Shown here: positions 17,827 through 24,658 of the stretch, piece by piece
Position numbering within the stretch: position 1 is the first letter of the stretch
Layout of the letters: the number at the start of each line of letters is the position of its first letter
Origin: Streptomyces collinus
GTDB taxonomy: Bacteria > Actinomycetota > Actinomycetes > Streptomycetales > Streptomycetaceae
Reading direction: 5' to 3'
DNA length: 64,000 nt
NCBI RefSeq assembly: GCF_031348265.1
Contig: NZ_CP133771.1
Span: 4,278,001-4,342,000, forward strand
Made by a program: the position numbers and the translations under genes
Notes under the pieces: generated by a model
The model's input: only the letters and a program-made list of their open reading frames with translations
What the model was told of the DNA's origin: nothing
The model's database searches: none

Positions 17827-19542
17827 ATGGTGGAGGGTGTGGGACACGAGGGGAGCCCGTCTGCGGCCGAGCCGGGGTTCTGGCAGCAGGTCGTCGAGCA
17901 GCTGGGCACAGCCCTGATCGTGACGGATCCGGCCGGACGGATCCTCGCGGCCAACCTGGCAGCCGAGCGGCTACTGGGCCGCTCCGCTGCGGCGATGCTC
18001 GGGGAGGACGCACACGACCTGCTGCACCGGGATGCGCACGGCGGTCGGATCCCCCGGGAGCGGTGCCCGCTGCTGCGGACCGTGGCGAAGAGGGCCGAGG
18101 CACGCGGGGAGGGTCACATCTGTCTGCGCGGGGACGGTCGCCTTATCGCGATCTCCTGGTCGGCTTCTCCCCTGAGGGACGACGGTGCCTTCATGGGCAT
18201 GGCCGTGCTGTTGACCGACGCCGCCGGCGACGGCAGCGCGCGTCGGGAGCGTGCGGCCTATACGCGTGCTCTGGAGGACCTCACCGAGCGGCTGACGCTG
18301 GTCGCGGAGATCACCGACGTGCTCGGTCAGACTCTGGAGACCGATGAGGCCCTCGTCCGGCTGGGCCGCCTGCTGGTTCCCCGCCTGGCCGACTGGGCGG
18401 CTGTGGACCTCCGGGTCGGTTCCGACCAGGTCCACCGTGTGGCGGTGACGGGCCCCGAGGGCCGGGACGCCGCCCAGGAGGACTGGCGCGAGCGCCTTCC
18501 CGAGGCCGGGGAGGAGGCCCGCTCCCCTCTGGTCCAGGTACTGAACGGCGCTGATCCCGTCCTGCAGCGCGAGGCGAACCTGGCCGCACCGGTCTCCTCT
18601 GCCCTGGCCACCGTCCACAGCGGCTTCCTGCGGGCTGTCGGCGCGGCGTCCGCCGTCACGGTGCCGCTGGGCTCCGGGCGTCAGGTCACCGGCGCCCTGA
18701 CGCTGGTGCGCACGGACCCGGCGCACCCCTTCGACGCCGACGACCTGACAGTGGTGAGCGACATCGGCCGTCGGGTCGGCCTGGTCATCGACAACGCACG
18801 GCGGTTCGGCCGCCAGCGCGCCGTCGCCGAGGCCATGCAGCGCAACCTGCTCGCCCCACTGCCCCAGCCCGGCCGCCTGCGGCTGGCCGCCCGCTACCAG
18901 CCCGCCCCGGCCGGCTCCCAGGTCGGTGGCGACTGGTACGACGCGTTCGAGCGGAAGGACGGCACACTCGCGCTGGTCATCGGCGACGTCGTGGGCCACG
19001 ACCTGACCGCGGCGGCCGGAATGGCGCAACTGCACGGCATCCTGCGCTCACTGGCCTGGGACCACAGTGGCCCGCCCGGTGCCGTCGTCGACCGCCTCGA
19101 CGACGCCATGCCCGCCATCACCACCGTCCCCATGGCCACCCTCGTCCTCGCCCTGCTCGAAGGCGACCCGCACACCGGTCCCTGGACGCTGCGGTGGACC
19201 AGCGCGGGGCACCCACCGCCCCTCCTGCTGACCCGGGACGGGCAGGCGCAGTACCTCGAAGCGGGACAGGGACTCCTCCTCGGTGCCCCTCCGGGCACCG
19301 GCGGCAGCCGGCCGAGCGCCGCGCAGTCCCTTCCACCGGGTTCCACTCTCCTGCTCTACACCGACGGCCTGATCGAGATCCCCGGCAGCGACCTGGACAC
19401 CGGCCTCGCCCGTCTGCGCCGCCACGCCCTCGCTCTCGCCCACGAACCGCTGGACACGCTGTGCGACCAACTGCCCGCCCGCATGCCGCCCGGCAGCACC
19501 GACGACGTGGCCCTCCTCGCCCTGCGTCTGCCGTCGTCCTGA
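17827..19542 (+). CDS. PAS-GAF-SpoIIE serine phosphatase
   Basis: A 571-residue PP2C-type phosphatase of the RsbU/SpoIIE class that dephosphorylates anti-anti-sigma factors. PAS domain at about residues 20-130 (GTALIVTDPAGRILAANLAAERLLG), GAF at about 165-325, then the SpoIIE domain (GGDWYDAFERKDGTLALVIGDVVGHD near 370, TSAGHPPPLLL, LLLYTDGLIE, STDDVALL). The ATG has GAGGGAGGG eight bases upstream. No RsbW kinase domain is fused. No anti-anti-sigma gene is adjacent; an RsbW-like ATPase lies at 62047. Confidence 0.9.
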   Translation: MVEGVGHEGSPSAAEPGFWQQVVEQLGTALIVTDPAGRILAANLAAERLLGRSAAAMLGEDAHDLLHRDAHGGRIPRERCPLLRTVAKRAEARGEGHICLRGDGRLIAISWSASPLRDDGAFMGMAVLLTDAAGDGSARRERAAYTRALEDLTERLTLVAEITDVLGQTLETDEALVRLGRLLVPRLADWAAVDLRVGSDQVHRVAVTGPEGRDAAQEDWRERLPEAGEEARSPLVQVLNGADPVLQREANLAAPVSSALATVHSGFLRAVGAASAVTVPLGSGRQVTGALTLVRTDPAHPFDADDLTVVSDIGRRVGLVIDNARRFGRQRAVAEAMQRNLLAPLPQPGRLRLAARYQPAPAGSQVGGDWYDAFERKDGTLALVIGDVVGHDLTAAAGMAQLHGILRSLAWDHSGPPGAVVDRLDDAMPAITTVPMATLVLALLEGDPHTGPWTLRWTSAGHPPPLLLTRDGQAQYLEAGQGLLLGAPPGTGGSRPSAAQSLPPGSTLLLYTDGLIEIPGSDLDTGLARLRRHALALAHEPLDTLCDQLPARMPPGSTDDVALLALRLPSS

Positions 19543-19576
19543 AGGCGGTGCCCGCGGTGAGGCGGGACACCGGGGC

Positions 19577-20251
19577 TCAGGTGTCGAGGACCAGGACGCG
19601 GAACGGGCCGAGCGGGGCAGTCCGAGGTGTGTCGCCTTCCATGTACCGCCACCCCCAGGACCGCAGCGCCTCGACGGTCCTGTGGTCGGAGCGCTTCACC
19701 AGCGTGACGGCGACGGCGGCACCGTGGTCGGTGAGCAGCCGTTTCTGCAGGCGCCGGGCGAGGTTCCAGGCACGGTCCTGGTTCTGCCGGCGCACCCGGG
19801 AGGGAACATGGATCCCGGAGATCACGAAGAGGCGTCCGGAGGCGGCAAGCCGAAGCAGCCGCCCCGGAAGGTATCCGTCGAAGCCCTCCCACCAGGGGCC
19901 GTCGCCGCGTACGGGGAAGCCGTGGGCGCAACCGGTCAGCACGGTGGTCTCCGCGATCAGCAGCTCGAATCCCGGTCGCCGCGCGTCGGTCGCAAGCCGC
20001 CGCAGGAAGGCGCTGCGGGCTTGGTTCCACGCCCAGGGGCCGCCGCCGGACGTCTCCGCGTACAGATCACCCAGTTCCTGCAGATGGTCCTCGATCTGAC
20101 GCCGGGTCAGCGCCCGGACGCGTTGACCTTCCCGGGGCGAGGAGCCCCGTTCCGGCCTCGGGCCGGGCTTCCGCGTCGCGGGCGGGTGCGAACCGACGGG
20201 ACGCCCGAGGAGTTCTGTGGTCGTCGGCGCAGCCGGCACGTTCACGGTCAT
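19577..20251 (-). CDS. GNAT-like acetyltransferase
   Basis: A 224-residue protein with N-acetyltransferase features: a Trp-rich N-terminus (ETSGGGPWAWNQARSAF), a central beta strand FELLIAETTVLTGCAHGF, the acetyl-CoA loop region RVRRQNQDRAWNLARRLQKRLL and a C-terminal AVAVTLVKRSDHRTVEALRSWGW. The loop is RRQNQDRA rather than the classic Q/RxxGxG/A, so the assignment is moderate. The ATG opening MTVNVPAAP was chosen; sequence further upstream is antisense to small forward genes. It converges on the phosphatase. Confidence 0.65.
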   Translation of the reverse strand: MTVNVPAAPTTTELLGRPVGSHPPATRKPGPRPERGSSPREGQRVRALTRRQIEDHLQELGDLYAETSGGGPWAWNQARSAFLRRLATDARRPGFELLIAETTVLTGCAHGFPVRGDGPWWEGFDGYLPGRLLRLAASGRLFVISGIHVPSRVRRQNQDRAWNLARRLQKRLLTDHGAAVAVTLVKRSDHRTVEALRSWGWRYMEGDTPRTAPLGPFRVLVLDT

Positions 20252-20785
20252 GAGGCAAGCCCTGCTCGGGCACGGACGGACCCGGCCCGGCGTCGTCGGT
20301 CGCCGAGAGCGGCACCGGTGTCGGAGTCGGCGCGCGACGCCCTCGGTGTCTTCAACCGTACTCCCGCGGCCGCGCCCCCCTTCGGGACCGACGGTGGACG
20401 AGAACGCCGAAGCGGGTACGGCGGTTTCGTCCGCTTCCCGACAGTCGAGGGCGCACGGGAGTACGGTGGAGGTACCGAGGGCATGTCGCACACCGGCTTC
20501 CGCGCTGGTCTCGTCCTCGGCGAGACACTTCGCCGGAAGCCTCGCGCAGCGCAGGAGCTTCCGGAGACAGGTCAACACGATGGCCCCGGCCTTCGATTCC
20601 TTCTCCGCCGCCCAAGCGTGGCCGGAGCCCGACCCACGCAGGGCCGTACTGCAGCTCTTCACCACCGGCGCCACGAGCACGAACGGCACCACCGGCACCC
20701 ATGCGCCACCACGCGCCCGAGGGACGGCGGGCCCGCTTCTCCCAAGCTCTTCTCGCGTTCGACCGACCGTCAGGTCGTGACCGCC
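20252..20785. other. Gene-poor stretch with first copy of a duplicated upstream motif
   Basis: No frame is convincing. A forward frame from about 20580 (MAPAFDSFSAAQAWPEPDP) has plausible first residues but degenerates, and may be a remnant. The interval 20461-20495 (GTACGGTGGAGG then CCGAGGGCA) is closely similar to 22220-22254 upstream of a DUF5994 gene, indicating a duplicated control region. Confidence 0.4.
20461..20495 (+). repeat. Duplicated upstream motif, copy 1
   Basis: Shares GTACG(G/C)TG(G/A)AGG(T/A)ACCGAGGGCA and a following CACACCGGC-like end with copy 2 at 22220. The TACGGT/TACGCT core is a plausible -10 box. A looser third relative (GTAGCGTGGACGCGAGG) lies near 23195. Confidence 0.55.
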
Positions 20786-21088
20786 ATGGACATCCCCCTC
20801 ACCATTGCCGCGCTCCTCGTGCTCATCGCCGCGGGAGCGTACGTGATCCACCGGCTCAACTCCGCACACAGCGAAAGGATCGCCTTGCGTTCCTACAGCC
20901 GCTTCCTTCCCGGCCCCCCAGCCGCCGCCGACCGAGCCGCCGGCACCACCCCGCCGCCTGCACCGCACTCCACCCCCTCCGCCGGTCACGAGCGTCGCGA
21001 CCATCGCGACGGCGGGCGGGGGCGCTTCCGGCCGCGCCGCCACCGGGAACGGACGACGCACAACCAGCGGAACACCGCGGGGCGTTGA
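20786..21088 (+). CDS. Small membrane-anchored protein
   Basis: A 100-residue protein: one transmembrane helix at residues 3-22 (IPLTIAALLVLIAAGAYVI), then a Pro-rich stretch and a very basic, Arg/His-rich tail. A GTG nine bases earlier is an alternative start. It lies between a probable promoter region and the repeat-bearing gene at 21123. I do not recognise a family; the basic tail could contact nucleic acid or membrane lipids. Confidence 0.5.
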   Translation: MDIPLTIAALLVLIAAGAYVIHRLNSAHSERIALRSYSRFLPGPPAAADRAAGTTPPPAPHSTPSAGHERRDHRDGGRGRFRPRRHRERTTHNQRNTAGR

Positions 21089-21122
21089 GGCCGACATGGC
21101 CGACAGAAGAGAGGTCACGTCC

Positions 21123-21530
21123 ATGCCCGCGCCGCTCCGCCGCAGCCGCAGCCAGGGCACCGGCACCGGCACCGGCACCGGCACCGGCACCGCCACCGGC
21201 ACCGGCACCGGCACCCGCAGCACCCACGACACAAGCGAAGATCCGCCGGCGTTCGAGACCGCCGATGGTGATCTCTCCTTCGGCGACCTCGCGGAGGTCC
21301 GCATCATCGCCGCCAGCCCCGACATCGCCCAACGAGTGGCGCAGCTGCTGCGCCGGAACCTCCGCTGCGACGAGCCACGCAGCTACCCCGCGGGCCCCGA
21401 CGGGCAGGGCACCCTGCTCCATCTCACCGTCGACACCGGGCAGGTCGGCGAAGAGCCCTTTGCCCATGCGCCCTGGCTGGCCACCAGCCACACCCAGGCA
21501 CGACGCGCCCACACCGACGAGCCTGGCTGA
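21123..21530 (+). CDS. Small protein with Gly-Thr repeat; family unrecognised
   Basis: A 135-residue protein. After a basic N-terminus it has ten Gly-Thr-type dipeptides, a linker, and a compact domain of about 75 residues (LAEVRIIAASPDIAQRVAQLL, then LLHLTVDTGQVG). The domain has the look of a short alpha/beta fold but no motif I can name. The ATG follows a GAGAGG site; an ATG at 21096 is an alternative. It directly precedes the first DUF5994 gene and could be co-transcribed with it. Confidence 0.6.
   Translation: MPAPLRRSRSQGTGTGTGTGTGTATGTGTGTRSTHDTSEDPPAFETADGDLSFGDLAEVRIIAASPDIAQRVAQLLRRNLRCDEPRSYPAGPDGQGTLLHLTVDTGQVGEEPFAHAPWLATSHTQARRAHTDEPG
21156..21215. repeat. Ten tandem hexamers (GGCACC)
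   Basis: Six perfect GGCACC units, one GCCACC variant, then three more perfect units, in frame as Gly-Thr codons. Since the period is a multiple of three, slippage changes length without breaking the frame. Confidence 0.9.
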
Positions 21531-21589
21531 CGTCGGCCCAGCAGCACCGGCAGTCGCAGGACAGCCGCCCGAGGACAGGAACCGCGACC

Positions 21590-22228
21590 ATGAACCCGCA
21601 CACCGGCACGGGCCCACCGCCGAGGACCGGCGTCCGCGCCCCGAGCCGCCCTGTACGTACGCCACCGCGCCCTGCCCGGCTCGCCCTGCGCCCGCCGACC
21701 TTCCCGCCTGGCCCCCTCTGCGGCGCCTGGTGGCCCCGCACCGATGACCTGTTTGCCGAACTGCCCTCACTCACCGAGGCGTTCGACGCGATGCGAGGAC
21801 GCGTGTCGCGCATGGCGTCCCACCGCGACACCTGGCCGGCGACGCCCTGCGACCTGCCCGTGCCCGGGCACACGGTGAGGGCCGCGTGGTTTGCGTCCGG
21901 TTTCGACCCGAACATGATCCGGCTCTTCTCGTACGGCGTCGGACGCTGGGACCTGCTCGTCGTCCCGCCCCGGACGGAGACCGCCACGGCCGCGCGGCTC
22001 ATGGCCGCGGCGGCCGACCCCGCACTCCACCTCACCGCGAGCGAGCTCCTGGCGGCCGAGCGAAGCCTCCACGCCGACGACGAGGCCGTACGCGAGCAGG
22101 GGCAGATGGAGCAGTGGGAAGACGAGGGCGGAGCACCGAGACGCCCCTGGCCCACGCGGGGCCCCCTCTCCACTCCCGCTACTGTTACGGTCCGTGACCC
22201 CTTTGTCGCTTCCCGCCAGGTACGCTGA
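21590..22228 (+). CDS. DUF5994 family protein, paralogue A
   Basis: A 212-residue protein recognised by the DUF5994 hallmarks GAWWPRTDDLFAELPSL near residue 45 and GRWDLLVVPPRT near 125. It carries a longer N-terminus (Pro/Arg-rich) and an extra charged C-terminal tail of about 50 residues not found in the two neighbouring paralogues. A GAGGACAGG site precedes the ATG. First of three related genes in tandem. Function of the family is unknown. Confidence 0.8.
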   Translation: MNPHTGTGPPPRTGVRAPSRPVRTPPRPARLALRPPTFPPGPLCGAWWPRTDDLFAELPSLTEAFDAMRGRVSRMASHRDTWPATPCDLPVPGHTVRAAWFASGFDPNMIRLFSYGVGRWDLLVVPPRTETATAARLMAAAADPALHLTASELLAAERSLHADDEAVREQGQMEQWEDEGGAPRRPWPTRGPLSTPATVTVRDPFVASRQVR

Positions 22229-22254
22229 AGGAACCGAGGGCACGACGTACACCG
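22220..22254 (+). repeat. Duplicated upstream motif, copy 2
   Basis: Near-identical to 20461-20495 (TACGCTGAAGGAACCGAGGG and a following TACACCGGC). It begins inside the stop region of paralogue A, so it could drive the following genes. Confidence 0.55.
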
Positions 22255-22560
22255 GCGACGGACCGGCTTTCGCTCCCGGCGCACCATGACTCCGGGCGGT
22301 TCATCGCCCGGACAGGTTCCGCATCACGGCAGCCTTCTGCCGCCCGACCTGGACGCGGATGTCGTGGCACCACGTTTGCGCAGGCGCCCGGCACGCAGCC
22401 GGAACAGCGCGCTACCCCAGCGGCGCAGGAGAGCGCGGCCTCACCCGACGGCCACCCGTCCACGTCACCACAGCAGCCGAGCACCCGGCCGCGCCTCCCC
22501 CGGCCTCTCGTCTCGGCCCGGCGGGAGGAATCCCCTTCACCGAGGCCGAGGAGCCCCGTC

Positions 22561-22737
22561 ATGCCGCTCGATTCTTCCGCAACCGTTCCCTCACCGGCCA
22601 AGGCCCCGCCGGATCCCGCCGGCCCGCCTCAGGCTTACGACGGAACGGTGCCCTTCCCGTCCGACGGCCCGGCGCCCGCACGCGGCGGCGCCGAGCGCCG
22701 GCCCACGTCGGACCGCCTGGCCGCCCGCCGGGTCTGA
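22561..22737 (+). CDS. Short Pro/Ala-rich ORF between DUF5994 genes
   Basis: A 58-codon frame with a good ribosome site (GAGGAG eight bases before the ATG) and GC-rich third positions. The product is Pro/Ala/Gly-rich, with no hydrophobic segment, and is probably disordered. It sits 40 bp before paralogue B. It may be a small protein or a leftover of a larger DUF5994-type N-terminus. Confidence 0.4.
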   Translation: MPLDSSATVPSPAKAPPDPAGPPQAYDGTVPFPSDGPAPARGGAERRPTSDRLAARRV

Positions 22738-22776
22738 CCAGAACCCACCGCTCCACACCCCGTCGAAGGAAACGCC

Positions 22777-23232
22777 ATGATCACCACAGCGCCGCCCTCA
22801 CCGCCCTCACCGCCCACCCGCCCTCTCCTCCGCCTGCGCCTCGCGCCCCACAGCGCGGTACCGCGTCGTCTCGACGGCGTGTGGTGGCCACATTCCTACG
22901 ACCTGCTGGCGGAGCTTCCGCAGCTGCTCGCCGCACTGCCGCGCGCCTGGGGACACATCGCCGGCGTCACGGTGAACGGAGCGGCCTGGTCCGCGGCACC
23001 TGGCCGGATGCTCGTCGCCAACCAGGTCGTACGACTGCAGAAGACGGTCGCAGCGCACGCCCCGGACACCGTCGTCCTGCTCGCCCCCGGCCAAGGCCGC
23101 TGGGACCTGCTGGTCGTGCCGCCCGACACCACCGAGGAGGCGGCCGAACCGATCATGACCGCCGTGCTCGGCGACCGCGCCTGGCCCGCCAGGAGTAGCG
23201 TGGACGCGAGGAGGACCCGAACAGGCAGGTGA
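22777..23232 (+). CDS. DUF5994 family protein, paralogue B
   Basis: A 151-residue copy with GVWWPHSYDLLAELPQL and GRWDLLVVPPDTTEEAA, the same two blocks as in A and C. The ATG follows a GAAGGAAACGCC leader. Its stop overlaps the GTG of paralogue C by four bases, so B and C are translationally coupled and probably act together. Confidence 0.82.
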   Translation: MITTAPPSPPSPPTRPLLRLRLAPHSAVPRRLDGVWWPHSYDLLAELPQLLAALPRAWGHIAGVTVNGAAWSAAPGRMLVANQVVRLQKTVAAHAPDTVVLLAPGQGRWDLLVVPPDTTEEAAEPIMTAVLGDRAWPARSSVDARRTRTGR

Positions 23233-23702
23233 GCACGATGCCCGATCCCGATTCCCCGCCTGCGGCAGGTTTGCTGGCGGACGGTGCACACGAATCCATG
23301 CGTCCCGGAACGGCGCTTCTGCGGCTCACCACCACTCACGAACGCCGGAGCATCCTCGACGGCGCGTGGTGGCCCCGTTCAAGGAGTCTCGCCTCCGAAC
23401 TGCCCGGCCTGATCAGCGCACTGACCGAGCGCCTCGGGCCGATCACACGGATCGGCCTGGACTCCGCGGCCTGGGACGAAATACCGACGCGGGTGACCGT
23501 CGACGACCGTGTGGTGCACATCGACGTCTTCTCCGTGGGCGACGACACCGCGCTCGTAACCCGAGGGGAGCAGGACCACTTCTCGCTGCTCGTGGTCCCA
23601 CCGGACACGCCCCCCGAGGCGGCGCGAGCCGCGCTGACCGAAGCGGTCCGATCCGGCAACCTCAAGCAGGCCCAGCAGATCCTGATCGACACCAGCCTCT
23701 GA
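23229..23702 (+). CDS. DUF5994 family protein, paralogue C
   Basis: A 157-residue copy with GAWWPRSRSLASELPGL and FSLLVVPPDTPPEAA. It starts at a GTG inside the B stop codon (GTGA); an ATG three codons later is the alternative. It has a short acidic N-terminus instead of the Pro-rich one of A and B. Last gene of the DUF5994 run. Confidence 0.82.
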   Translation: MSTMPDPDSPPAAGLLADGAHESMRPGTALLRLTTTHERRSILDGAWWPRSRSLASELPGLISALTERLGPITRIGLDSAAWDEIPTRVTVDDRVVHIDVFSVGDDTALVTRGEQDHFSLLVVPPDTPPEAARAALTEAVRSGNLKQAQQILIDTSL

Positions 23703-24025
23703 CATCAGCCAGATGCACAACATCAGGCGGAGTCCGCCCACGACCGGGGTCGACTGCATGGATGCGTCCAGACCACGGGGCTGCGGCGAACGCTAGGACT
23801 CCCCGTCGGTACCAGCCTGCTGTGGCCGCTCAGCGGCGAACGACCCGCCGCACCGCAGCCCGTACGCCCAGGACGACACTCCGCTGGATGGCGCGGCAAC
23901 GAGCTCGGTACGCCCGTACCTGCTCGCTCATGAGCAACATCAGCACCGGCGCAGACTCGCAACGGTCACCCCGGGTCAGCCGGTTTCCGGGCCCCTACTG
24001 GGCCCACGGACTTTGAGGCCGCCTG
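23703..24025. other. Stretch without a firm gene; possible tail fragment
   Basis: Only a 28-codon frame at 23930-24016 (ending RFPGPYWAHGL) looks protein-like. It has no ribosome site and ends 9 bp before the broken gene at 24026. It may be the tail of a decayed upstream partner of that gene. Confidence 0.35.
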
Positions 24026-24334
24026 ATGACAGCAGACGAACCCCGCCTCCTCCCCCGGTCCGGGCCCGAAGGCAAGCACAGCTACCTGATCACCGACCAT
24101 CACGGCGGACCGGTCTCCCGACTCGCCAATGCCACGGAGTTGATGCAGCTCCACATGGGCACTTAACTCGTTGACCACGCCATCGCCTTGCTCCCAGACG
24201 AACCACCCGGCGATCTCCGCTACCTTGCCGAGCGCCTGACCGAGGCCCTGCGCGACGCACCCCGCATCGCCGAGAGCCGTGGCCGGCGACTGAAGCACTC
24301 GGACCAGTCCTGGGCGGCAGCTGTACACCCCTGA
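24026..24334 (+). pseudogene. Small Streptomyces gene broken by an in-frame TAA
   Basis: The frame MTADEPRLLPRSGPEGKHSYL runs 46 codons to a TAA at 24164-24166, then continues in the same frame for 56 codons (LVDHAIALLPDEPPGDL onward) to a TGA. Both halves have similar codon use and read as one 102-residue protein. One substitution would restore it. The intact family is a small conserved hypothetical protein often found next to helix-turn-helix regulators; function unknown. It lies just outside the integrated element. Confidence 0.6.
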
Positions 24335-24342
24335 AACGCAAG

Positions 24343-24370
24343 AGAGGCCCCGGATCTCTCCGGGGCCTCT
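24343..24370 (-). terminator. Original chromosomal terminator of tRNA-Arg
   Basis: An 11-bp stem AGAGGCCCCGG / CCGGGGCCTCT with loop ATCTCT, 6 bp beyond the attL repeat. It now stands next to the orphaned 3' half of the tRNA; a near-copy with the same loop serves the rebuilt tRNA at 31391. Confidence 0.7.
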
Positions 24371-24376
24371 TGCCTG

Positions 24377-24420
24377 TGTGCACTCGGCAGGATTCGAACC
24401 TGCAACCTTCTGATCCGTAG
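24377..24420. repeat. attL: 44-bp duplicate of the tRNA-Arg 3' half
   Basis: Identical over 44 bp to 31430-31473. It covers the acceptor 3' strand, T arm and anticodon-arm side up to the anticodon of tRNA-Arg(ACG) but has no 5' half, so it cannot be a working tRNA. This is the footprint left by site-specific integration into a tRNA 3' end. Confidence 0.92.
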
Positions 24421-24496
24421 GATTGGGCAAGACGCCTTACGCGATGTCGAGAGCCCTTGATCTCGATCGGACAAGCTGGTGGTCAAAGGCGAGTGT

Positions 24497-24527
24497 GTGC
24501 CGTCGTTGCCGTCAGGATTGCCGTCAG
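24497..24527. promoter_or_regulatory. Left-end integrase arm-type repeats
   Basis: GTGCCGTCG (24497), TTGCCGTCAG (24506) and TTGCCGTCAG (24518) stand in tandem 80-105 bp inside attL. The same word occurs twice inside attR. Such paired short repeats flanking a core are how tyrosine integrases bind attP arms. Confidence 0.6.
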
Positions 24528-24658
24528 ATCGCGAGATACAGCGCCATCGCCGAGCGACCATGACCATGGTTAGCGCCTCCACGCTGTCGCCCACTCTCCG
24601 GCCATGAGTTGGTCAAACCAGGTGGCACCCGCGCCGGGCACGACGCAGGATCATCTGC

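Noticed and set aside
20252..21325. N-terminal extension of the GNAT-like gene
   Set aside because: The upstream frame is the complement of the GGCACC tract and small forward genes; it reads as Val-Pro repeats.
22286..22560. Coding gene between DUF5994 A and B
   Set aside because: Frames here are Arg/Pro/His-rich with no start context; only the short ORF at 22561 is plausible.
24377..24420. Second tRNA-Arg gene
   Set aside because: Only the 3' half is present; the sequence beyond the anticodon does not continue the tRNA.
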